Assembly (NCBI GenBank): GCA_964035545.1
Contig: OZ037765.1
Span: 34,485,504 to 34,549,503, forward strand
Source of the DNA: Bugula neritina
Lineage: Eukaryota; Bryozoa; Gymnolaemata; Cheilostomatida; Bugulidae
Reading direction: 5' to 3'
Length of the DNA stretch: 64,000 nt
The translations under genes were made by a program, and so were the position numbers. This document shows, piece by piece, positions 24,301-34,300 of this stretch. The notes beneath the pieces are model-generated. The model ran no database searches. It was given only the letters and a program-made list of their open reading frames with translations, and had not been told where the DNA came from. Within the stretch, counting starts at the first letter, position 1, and every line of letters starts with the position of its first letter.

Positions 24301-27300
24301 AAAAAGTTCCAAGTTGTCACACCATGTCTTGCTGAGTACATCTGATAGAATAGAATAGTAAAGACATGACATCACATATATTATGTATAATGATTTATAT
24401 AATGTAATTAGTTGATACAAGTCAGTTTATGTACATCACAAGAGATTAGAAGCTTCTACACAATTATTTAATAATACATTTACATATTGTATTTATTCTA
24501 GTATCATTCTACACTATATTATAATACACACCTGTTTGGTAGAGTTGACAGTTTACAGTTCCTGATGTCTAACTCTCTCAATGATAGTAAGGATGTGAAT
24601 ATATTGTCAGGTAGATCTTCTAATAGGTTATTCCATGATATATCCAATATCTCAAGATTATTCAGTGAAGATATGCTGTAACATAACATACAGGTATGAC
24701 AGTATTTACTTATATATAATCATCACATATTGGTATGCTTTAAATTGAAGCATAAATAGAAATACAATAAAGAAGGTAAATAATACAAAAGTTGTTACTA
24801 AAGCTAGTGTTATTGTGAGGGGAGATTACTCAACATTCTACTACAAGATAATATCTCACCTATGAATATAGTTTTATACCATAGCAATATAATACCTGGT
24901 CCAGTCAACATTACTGTCTACTCCAGATACCCTCAGATGTGTGAGATGAGGAAACAGTTTGTTGATATTTGGGGGAATGTCATACTCCATTCTAACATGA
25001 GTAACTGTATGATGTCTACTTATATCATTGATCTCTTCTATAGTGTAGGATGTAGTATCATTTTTCATCCATTTATCATCAGCTCCATCTATACTGGATG
25101 TGTTGAACCACACCTCGTACTTCTCTATAAAATATTCACCACTTTATAAATAATAACTTTGATATCAAATAATGGAGTGTCTCAACACTATAAACAGTGT
25201 TGAAGTAAACTTGGATATTTTATAACTTCAAAATACATTCTGTGATATATTCTGACAGGTGAAAGGGTAGCCATGTTGTTTATACTTCTGTACAGTATAT
25301 GTTATTGTATCGGTTTTGTGTTAGTGTCTGGTTGCAAGATAAGCTTTAACTACTAGCCAACTTGGCAACAGGTTTTCAAGTTTATTTACTCTCAAATCGT
25401 ACCAATATTGATGCATAGATAAACTTCTTAGCCATCACAATGCCAAAACCGATAGTTTATTCTCACAAAGAGTGTAAATATTGGTGTCTAACTGTGTGCT
25501 CGTATAATGCTAAAAATGCTCCTTTCTGGCGGTTTGGTTATGACACACTGACTCATGCAGTACAGTGAATTAGTACTAGCCCTGCCAGCTAATAATAGCT
25601 TTGGTGAAAGCTTTGAAGCCTGAAAGCTTTAATGATTGGCTGCCTGCCAATACATCTGGGTGGCATACCAATACAGTTATAATATAATATAATATAATAT
25701 AATATAATATAATATAATATAGTATAATATAATATAATACAATATATACTACACACATACTACCACATACTACATATTTCAGTTATATAATATAATATAA
25801 TATAATATAATATAATATATAATAAAGACTAACAACATAATACAGACAACATTACTACTCCCTCTGGTTACTATAGTTACTCAGTTGTTGACAGAACACA
25901 GCTGTAAGGAAAGTAAAATATAACATAATATATTTATATTTTATTCTGTACACTAACTGAAACTGTATGTAAAGGATTAACATGGTCATGTTGTTTATAG
26001 TTCTGTACTGCATGTGTTATGATATATTAATATATTAATATAATATAATACAATATAGTACAATATAATATGATGTAGGTTAGTATAATAGTTACAATAT
26101 AATGCAAATTAAATAACAACATGTTATAGTATGGGTCAACATAATATTTGTTATATAATATAATATATGTCAGTATAATAAAACAACATACTATACTATA
26201 ATTTAATATGATATGATCCGGCCACACGGCAGTGAAAGGTGACCACCACTATAATATACTATAATACAATATAATATAATATAATACAATATAATATACT
26301 ATAATACAATATAATATAATATAACATAATATAATATAATATAATATAACATAATATAATATAATATAATATAATATAACATGATATAATATGGTATAAG
26401 TCAGTATAATAGTTATAGTATAATAGTTATAATAGTTATAGTATAATAGTTAAAGTATAATAGTTATAGTATAATAGTTATAGTATGATAGTTATAGTAT
26501 GATAGTTATAATATAATAGTTATAGTATAATAGTTATAGTATAATAGTTATAGTATAATAGTTATAGTATAATAGTTATAGTATAATAGGTATAGTATAA
26601 TAGTTATAGTATAATAGTTATAGTATAATAGTTATAGTATAATAGTTAGAGTATAATAGTTATAGTATAATAGTTATAGTATAATAGTTATAGTATAATA
26701 GTTATAGTATACTAGTTATAGTATGATAGTTATAATAAATAATAGTTATAGTATAATAGTTATAGTATAATAGTTATAGTATATATATATATATAAATAA
26801 GCAGGTATATAACATTACATAATAAACACTATAACAAAACAGAACTAGGTGCAAAGTAATGAAACTGTAGATTAGAAATGTAAGAGAAGAAGTTATGTTC
26901 TCATGAGAATTTAAATGAAGAGATCTCACTCAACACTGTATATAGAAATACATGGGTGAAACTAAATCATTATAACTAACAATCAGTATATAATATTATA
27001 TAATATATAACATTATATAATAGACACCAGCAAAATATTATTCAGTTGTGGTAAAATTAGTGCAGGGTAAAAAAATGAAAATCGCATGTGTTTCTAGATC
27101 AGAAATGTAGCAAAAGAAGTTATGTTCTCGTGAGAATGTAAACCTGCACCCCAACGTATAGTTTGTTAAGAACAATAAAGAACTTAGGCTACCTCAATTT
27201 CTCCACCACTGTAACTAAATGTCATAACATATAAAAGTAAAATATAAAAGTTCTGTAGTTAGTAGTTGAAGTATTTATATCCATATAATTTACTAACCTA

Positions 27301-27394
27301 ACACAGACTGACCTGAAGGTGGAGGTGAAGGTGGAGGTGTAGATGGAGGTGTAGGTGGAGGTTTGGGTCGAAGTAGCGATTTACTTTGACCCAT
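18333..27394 (-). CDS. LRR-ROC-COR-caspase fusion protein, complete, 12 exons (paralog 1)
   Basis: Exons: 27394-27313, 25124-24896, 24675-24532, 24159-24016, 23129-21127, 20963-20871, 20688-20498, 20407-20237, 20078-19856, 19681-19511, 18736-18627, 18479-18333. All are GT-AG with matching phases; 3,708 nt, about 1,235 aa. Exon 1 encodes MGQSKSLLRPKPPP and a Pro-rich tail: a G2/S6 N-myristoylation-type start. Exon 2 is an LRR cap, and exons 3-4 hold two LRRs each. The 2-kb exon ends the LRRs and encodes a ROC GTPase (P-loop GNTMAGKTS, switch DMGGQ, G4 THID as in LRRK2) and COR (HDCGKVLWYKDISFLRPYIF). Then come a 31-aa linker, an acidic stretch, caspase p20 (CRKGSDVDVENM; His in IMTHGG; Cys in LEVCSGG) and p10 (GSLMIRALVSSMHKH; LRKLYLFPRF-like end, here MRKLYLFPRF). 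Inference: a membrane-tethered sensor whose GTPase controls a protease. The S1-pocket Arg of p10 appears lost. I know of no described animal protein with this order. Confidence 0.88.
18745..19495. repeat. 14-bp minisatellite filling a caspase-gene intron
   Basis: Tandem ACACACAGTATATT, interspersed with palindromic AGTATAATACTGTATATT variants. It fills the intron between exons 19681-19511 and 18736-18627 almost completely, starting within about 10 bp of one exon and ending within about 20 bp of the other. AGTATAATACTGTAT can form hairpins. Confidence 0.95.
23340..23878. repeat. 23-bp satellite, short array in paralog 1
   Basis: About 23 copies of a 23-bp unit containing ATATCTCAGTATAACATTAT. 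It sits in the intron between the last LRR exon (ends 24,016) and the ROC-COR exon (starts 23,129). The same unit at the same intron position in paralog 2 occupies more than 7 kb. Confidence 0.95.
25676..26400. repeat. TATAA-type simple repeats in intron 1 of paralog 1
   Basis: Runs of TATAATATAA (25,676-25,740, 25,790-25,835, 26,250-26,400) separated by AT-rich DNA. I see no exon: the only candidate near 25,880 runs into an in-frame stop when joined to exon 1. A short tract at 25,257-25,310 (GTAGCCATGTTGTTTATACT) recurs near 63,240 in the matching intron of paralog 2. Confidence 0.8.
26400..26790. repeat. 14-bp minisatellite TAGTTATAGTATAA
   Basis: About 27 copies of a 14-bp unit with few variants, within intron 1 of the first LRR-ROC-COR-caspase gene. 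The related intron of paralog 2 (63,290-63,620) has only short TAATATAATG-type runs, so this array arose after the duplication or was lost there. Confidence 0.93.
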
Positions 27395-27825
27395 CCTGTA
27401 GTCACTGGTTACAGCTCTAGTTGTATTCAATAGTCTTCATTCAAAACTGTAACGACTATATACATGGTAGAATACTAGAAACTGAAGCTAGCTTTTGACA
27501 TCTCCGTAACATATCTCTACTGATACCATGTATACCAGCCATATATTATATCATATAATATACTCTAGAAAGGATGTAAAATCAAGTAACACCTGTAAGA
27601 TGATGTACTGAGAGATTTTATAACACCAAATAATGGTTGAATTCTTTTCATTTTGAGGTTAGCAAATTTTGTAGGTGTGTCCATTGCCAGCATAACTTTA
27701 CCCATTACTGTTAATTAACACAAGTCAAAGTGTAATGGCTGTGACACGCAGATGCTACCCCCCCCCATCTAGACCCTCTACCTCATCAGGAGCCATGTCT
27801 ATACACCAGTCAAGCAACTATCTTA

Positions 27826-28140
27826 GCCTAGGGCCACACGGTGCGTATTTTCGCATGCGGAAGTTGAAATCACAAGTAGCAAAGGTGTCCACTGTGCGCG
27901 TTGAGAAAACCTTCGCACTTGTCGCTCTGCATTTTCAACGCAAGTGCGAATCGTCTCTGTCGTCGTCACCTAATTGGCTGGTAGCTATTCAGCGAGCCCA
28001 ATTTCTTTATTTAGTGCTATATTCCAGTAAATTGCGTTTTATTGAAAGCGAGTGCGATTTAAAAATGAAAGCTTTATTTATCACGCATCACTGACGCTAC
28101 AGTGGACACCTTTGCTACACGTGATTTTAATTTTCGCATA
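27826..28140. mobile_element. PIF-like MITE, interrupted at its right end
   Basis: Preceded by TTA, it starts GCCTAGGGCCACACGGTGCG. That resembles the end of the MITE at 58.0-58.4 kb (GTGTAGGGCCACACGAC when read outward-in). An internal inverted repeat is clear: GTAGCAAAGGTGTCCACTG near 27,876 and CAGTGGACACCTTTGCTAC near 28,100. The right terminus is missing, and a second element begins at that point. Confidence 0.65.
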
Positions 28141-28842
28141 AGGGTAACGGAATGGGGGGGGGGGGGCACAACGGTCATAGGGGTACAAAAAGCCGATCAA
28201 ATTGTGAGAGAACTTATTGACTTAGAGTTGTGATTTTTTTCTTTAATAAAAAGGTAATGACATAATTATTCAGCCATTGTAGTTTCAACACTTGCGGAGT
28301 ATATATGTTGAAGAGGGGAGTCAAAAACTGCTTTTATCTACTTTTTGTATATTTTTAAGACATCATTCAAGTTTTGTTATAACTTTGTACACTCAAAGGT
28401 AACAAGTCTAGCTTTTACTGATATTGTTACCATTGCTTGTCTCTACATTGTTTAACTAGTCTAATATAGAAAATTCTAAAATAAATTTTCTTTGAGCCAC
28501 ATTTATTTTCAACTTGGCCACCCGGGGCACAACGGGCCACCTGACCATTGCACCCTAGCTGATCACTGTTATTAGTTTGTTTGCTCAAATCTGCAAAATT
28601 TCAATATATTTTTTGTGTCCCACCCAGTGGCCCATTGTACCCCGTACCGGGGCACAATGGGCCGTCTTTTTTGTCATGATAATTTTTTTATTCTGAAGGT
28701 TGTGAAAACTGATACCTATAATAGACAACTGGTGTAGCATTTAGACTAGAGATTACTGAACTAGTAACTTGAAAAACAGACGAATGAGAGCAGAAAGTTC
28801 AAAATTTGGACTGTTTTGCCTCCCTCCGTTGTCCCCCACCCC
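28141..28842. mobile_element. GGGGTAAC-ended DNA transposon, shorter copy
   Basis: Reverse-complement relative of the element at 56,136-57,313. Shared landmarks are GGGCACAACGGTCATAGGGG at the left, the tract around TTGCTTGTCTCTACA, the pair of GGGGCACAACGGGCC and TACCGGGGCACAATGGGCC motifs, and GAAAAACAGACGAATGAGAG before the right end. The two copies differ in length. No transposase frame is visible. Confidence 0.75.
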
Positions 28843-30060
28843 TCGCAAGCGCCCTCACTACACCTGGCTAGTAGACTCAGTACTAGCAAACTAGTGTATA
28901 GCTTGTTGTATTATATTAGTAATCTAAATATATTCATCCTACTACCATTACAAACTCAGTTCTCTCTCTTAAACTTGAAGCAAAATATCACTATTTTCTA
29001 GCAACTACAACACACACATTCATAACCAACAATTCTAGTAGTTTGCTCACAACTACAACAAAAGTGAACTAACTTTTCAGTCACTCACATTCATATAATA
29101 AATAAATTGTACTTACAGTGAGTTAAAATGAAGTCAGCAGGTGAGTTGAGATATTCTTCACCATCTGCGTATGTTACATAATATCCTCCATAAACTGACT
29201 TGATTATCTTCTCACTATGAGTCTAGGAAGGGATAAGTGACTTCCCTCTTAGTGTGTGCTAGTTAGTGCTGCACTGCAAGTAATAGTGTTTATATGATCA
29301 CGTGATAGGTTGTTGAAATGTATGCTCTTTGGTATTGGCTTTAGACACCTTTATAATAATGATACCCACTCAAGCTATGTATACTCTTTGGTATCAGTTC
29401 TAGTTTATAGAAGACTTTTGGCAACCAGCCAACAGGAAAACTTGCAGTTGACATACTATAGTGACAGATGTGAATAGCTGTATAGTGACTGGTAATAGAT
29501 GTAGCTATGATACTGTATACAGTTTACATGTAATATAACTACAGTATAGTCATTAGAGTATAACAATAAACATGCTAATCTCAGAATTTAGGAGAATATT
29601 GTGTTTAGACAATCAGTGAAAAAGTTGATGGCATTTAATAGGTGGCACATTTACAATATTGGGTTTGGGGAGTTGGGATGGGGGTATAGGTTTGGATTGG
29701 GGGGGTTTAGGAAAAGTTGGTCAAATAAATTCCAAATTACATTCTCACCAAAACACTCAACAGTTATTGTAAATGTCAAAAGTGGTCAAAGGTCAAGGTG
29801 ATCAGAAATCCCAAATCATTTCAGTACATACTCGCACAAAATTCATTATAAAACAAAATTGTTTAGGCATCTAATCTTAAAACGGTATGTAAATGAAAAC
29901 TAACATATATAAGAATATTTTAGTACTGCATAAGTGAAGTGTGTCAAGGATTCTTCAACTACTTATCTTTCACAATACAGTCAATAAAAATGAGATCTCA
30001 GTTATACTTTCAAAAAAGTCTTTTCTCTATATGGCCTGTCCTGATTAAATGTCTTTGAAA

Positions 30061-30372
30061 TATTTGTCTGCACAGGATAGCTAAGGGCAACTTTTTAGCT
30101 GCAACTGCCTTGCTGAGGTTTACATTGTAACTGTGTAAAAATTTAGCACCAGTAAAAAAATCTCATTTAATTGTAAGCTACTATAGAATCAAAATTTAAA
30201 AACTATGTTGTGAATCTTATTTTTCCCAGTGTAACTTTTTTGGAATTTTTTCATTCTTTTGCAAAGTTATAGAAAAAAACTGCACATTTTCGGCTAATTT
30301 TGCCTCAAAAGTTGATTTTTTTATTACCAGTAAACTATCTTAGCAGGAAAACATGATATCTGAATAAAAAAG
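30061..30372. repeat. Dispersed ~300-bp repeat, copy 1
   Basis: Shares a long collinear block with 39,884-40,196. Landmarks in both are GGATAG.TAAGGGCAA, TTTTAGCTGCAACTGCCTTG, the tract AGTTATAGA.AAAAAACTGC and AACATGATATCTGAATAAAA. It has no coding capacity and is probably a short interspersed or MITE-type element of unknown family. Confidence 0.8.
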
Positions 30373-30640
30373 GATTGACTTTTGAATTTTATATAAATTA
30401 TGGATTTATAAGTCACAGGCTTGCTAGCTAACAGGCTATAATGACTAGCTTGGTGTTGTTGGCTGTAGTTTGATCTCAGGCTAAACAATGACAAGTAGGC
30501 AACACGCGTGCCACCCACAGAACGATTTTGTAGAAGAACTTAAACTACATTTCAATAGAAATTCTTAGTGGGATGCTCTCAACTATCCTATGTGCTGCTG
30601 TTTCAGGCTAGCTAGCAAATTCGATAAACAAAAATTTGTA

Positions 30641-30728
30641 ACTTACTATACCTTGGGGGCCACACAAATATAGCTGGAGGGCCGGATCCGCCTCCTCCCC
30701 CCCCCTCCCCACCTGTTGGACAGCCCTG
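30641..30728. mobile_element. hAT-like element end
   Basis: Ends ACCTGTTGGACAGCCCTG after a C-rich run. Its inverse, CAGGGCTGTCCAACAGGTGG, starts at 36,871. CAGGG..CCCTG termini with adjoining GGCC/C-rich sequence are typical of hAT-derived MITEs. The other end of this copy was not found. Confidence 0.6.
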
Positions 30729-31398
30729 GTTTATGGTATACCTTTTGTTTACATTAGCTCATATATATCAGAGTTAAGTAGTTATACAAAGTCTAAAGTC
30801 AAGGTGATAGACTTGAGATAAAACATGTGACAACTCGAATAATACGCAAGTTTTGTAGAAAATTAAGTATTTGTTATAATGGTATGCTTGATGGTGTGTG
30901 ACAGGGTGATGCTGACTTGTAATGTATTACATGTTGATTTATTTGGTACAACTACTATGAATATAAAATGATAATAACACTTTGAAATCTAGCAACTAAC
31001 TAACTGTTTAGCAATAACTTCACAAGCATTATATATAGATGCTGACTATGACAATAATAAGGAAATGCATGATTCACATAGAAGTCACTAATATAGCTAC
31101 TAATATATCTACTAATTATAGCTAATAAGATGTGAACTCTATGTGACATTATAACAGTATTCTAGGATGTTTCAAAGCTCAGTTAGACTAAACTGTTGGA
31201 TAGTTGCAATGTCACTGTCACTGACTAATTGCATAATACAAATAACTAAATACATGTAATGCCTGTTGTTAGTGTTGGTGTACTAAACAGTAGATGTGAG
31301 TATTGAGATGTAATGATAGAATATATTCTAGTACAGATTACTACTGAGTAGATTGTAGTCATGTGACTGAGTTGGTGGTTTACTGTTCTGTCAACTCA

Positions 31399-34300
31399 GA
31401 AGTCAACTTCAAAGGACTTGCACATGATATCAAGCAAGTCCTATGAACTTGTAACAGTGAGTCATACATATAAACACTCCAAGATATCTCTCCTCCAATA
31501 GTACAGTTAGTTACTACACGACATCACCTAGCAACACACTGTAACCTAGCAACACAGCATCACCTAGCAACACAGCATCACCTAGCAACACACTATCACA
31601 TAACAACTGCCAACTCCCAACCAGCCTGTAGAAAAGAGTTTCAGCAGCGGGTATTAAGAAACCGAGGAGAACTGTGTAGAATATATAGAGAAATGAGAAA
31701 GTGGACACATGTAATACATATTGAGGAATGGGGGAGTAACTCCACCTGTTAGAGTACATTCACACCTTCTCTGAAAGAGTTCTGAGTTTAACTCACTTCA
31801 TCATTACTTGCTGCCATTTATTCAATGCTCTTGAAGTAGAATATAAATGACTAGATTCTGAGAAGAGCCTAGAAACTCATCACAGGACAAATTGGTTTTA
31901 TGGTGCAGAGAACTTTGTGAATTTCTGCTTCAGCCAAACTAGACTCTACTGAAAACATATAAACACACCTTCAGAGCTGGTCCAGTGGGCAGTGAAGGTC
32001 AACTCCAGCATCTCCTTTGGAATCGGCATCCATAGTAAAATCAGACTAGAGGATAATTCTATAAAACATAAATTAGGTTTATATGTACTCCGTGAAACTC
32101 CGAGGTGTTAAAGAAGTTAGAAAAAAAAAGAACAATTTTCAAACCTCTAACTAAACTTACAGAAGGTTAATGCTACGATGATTTAGTACAGCTTCTCTTG
32201 AGTGACTCACTGAATAACCTGGTAACTCACTGAATGACCTGGTAACTCACTAAATAACCTGGTAACTCACTGAATAACCTAGTAATTCACTGAATAACCT
32301 GGTAACTCACTAAATAACCTGGTAACTCACTGAATAACCTGGTAACTCACTGAATAACCTGGTAACTCACTGAATAACCTGGTAACTCACTGAATAACCT
32401 GGTGACTCACTGAATAACCTGGTAACTCACTGAATAACCTGGTAACTCACTAAATAACCTGGTAACTCACTGAATAACCTGGTAACTCACTGAATAACCT
32501 GGTAACTCACTGAATAACCTGGTAACTCACTGAATAACCTGGTAACTCACTGAATAACCTGGTAACTCACTGAATAACCTGGTAACTCACTGAATAACCT
32601 GGTAACTCACTGAATAACCTGGTAACTCACTGAATAACCTGGTAGCTCACTGAATAACCTGGTAACTCACTGAATAACCTGGTAACTCACTGAATAACCT
32701 GGTAACTCATTGAATAACCTGGTGACTCACTGAATAACCTGGTAACTCACTGAATAACCTGGTAACTCACTGAATAACCTGGTAGCTCACTGAATAACCT
32801 GGTAACTCACTGAATAACCTGGTAGCTCACTGAATAACCTGGTAACTCACTGAATAACCTGGTAACTCACTGAATAACCTGGTAACTCACTGAATAACCT
32901 GATAACTCACTGAATAACCTGGTGACTCACTGAATAACCTGGTAAGTCACTGAATAACCTGGTAACTCACTGAATAACCTGGTAAATCACTGAATAACCT
33001 GGTAACTCACTGAATAACCTGGTAACTCACTGAATAACCTGGTAACTCACTGAATAACCTGGTAACTCACGAACTCAGAATCAGCAGACAGTCTCAAACT
33101 GCCCATCATGCTCCTTAGTGTCAACTTGCTGTACTTATATGAGTGAGCCTGCAATGAGCTCTCCGTGTGAGTCAGTATGTATGGAGGTAGAAGAGTCACA
33201 GGTTTATCACCGTAGAGCTCACTGTCCAGACTCTTTAGAACCCTCGTAGTTCTGAACTTGATACTGAATATAAGTAAGACACCTACAAGACCAGCACATG
33301 TCACCATACTTGAGCTGTGACACGTCTAAACAGGTGCTATGAGTACAGCTACACTGATTGGCTTACATCTACTCACATTCAAGTAAAGGAGGCATACAGT
33401 TACAGTAAAACTACTTTACTAGAACAATCATCTTCAGAAAAGGTAAACTATACTAGCCTGTATTCGTAGAGCTGTGAGATGTTGCAATGAGAAGCTGGTC
33501 AGAGTCTAGTAGGTGAAGAGAGACACACTGAGTAGAAAACTGTGAGTTGAGAGAGGAAATAACTTTTTCAGATGTACCGGTAGAGTATAGTATCTCACCC
33601 TTACCACCTGTATAGAGTATTTCAGATAAACTGGTTATTGTAAAGGTGACGTCATACAGAGACACAGTATATATTCAATAGTATCAGACTCACTAGTAGC
33701 AATGTAATTAGACTCAGCATGAGGGACAACTCTACACACTGATGTCACATCTGTGTAGTTGAGAAACACCTGCGTAGATTTGCCAAACACCTGCTTGTCG
33801 TTGAACTGTAACTTATATACAAGGTGTTGTCCCTGAAATAACACAACAGAAACTGTAGATATTTCAACAGCAATGATGATGATGCATGTCAACAACTGTG
33901 ACACTCTACTGTGACACTCTACTGTGACACTCTACTGTGACATTCTACTGTGACACTCTACTGTGACACTCTACTGTGACACTCTACTGCGACACTCTAC
34001 TGCGACACTCTACTGCGACACTCTACTGCGACACTCTACTGCGACACTCTACTGTGACACTCTACTGTGACACTCTACTGTGACACTCTACTGTGACACT
34101 CTACTGCGTCACTCTACTGCGACACTCTACTGCGACACTCTACTGCGACACTCTACTGCGACACTCTACTGCGACACTCTACTGCGACACTCTACTGCGA
34201 CACTCTACTGCGACACTCTACTGTGACACTCTACTGTGACACTCTACTGTGACACTCCACTGCGACACCCTACTCTGACACCCTACTGTGACACTCTACT

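Larger units (their letters stand above)
27395..31398. other. Intergenic DNA with nested transposon remnants
   Basis: Lies between the start of the first LRR-ROC-COR-caspase gene and the end of the NOL11-like gene. I can place a MITE (27,826-28,140), a GGGGTAAC-ended element (28,141 to about 28,842), a repeat shared with 39.9 kb (30,061-30,372) and a hAT-like end (about 30,641-30,728). I see no convincing exon in the rest. Confidence 0.6.

Noticed and set aside
25790..25885. Possible extra exon between exons 1 and 2 of paralog 1
   Set aside because: Joined in the required phase it meets a stop after about 15 codons. Direct joining of exon 1 to 25,124 is in phase and matches paralog 2.
27735..28094. 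A 119-codon open frame on the plus strand
   Set aside because: It spans the inverted repeat of a MITE. No start context, domain or splice partners are seen.
32195..33070. CRISPR-like appearance of very regular repeats
   Set aside because: The 20-bp units are directly tandem with no unique spacers, in a eukaryotic intron.
33071..33312. A transmembrane segment in the open frame upstream of NOL11 exon 6
   Set aside because: The hydrophobic run (VTCAGLVGVLLIF) exists only if the upstream acceptor is used. Comparison with NOL11 supports the junction at 33,282, where the region is a propeller strand.
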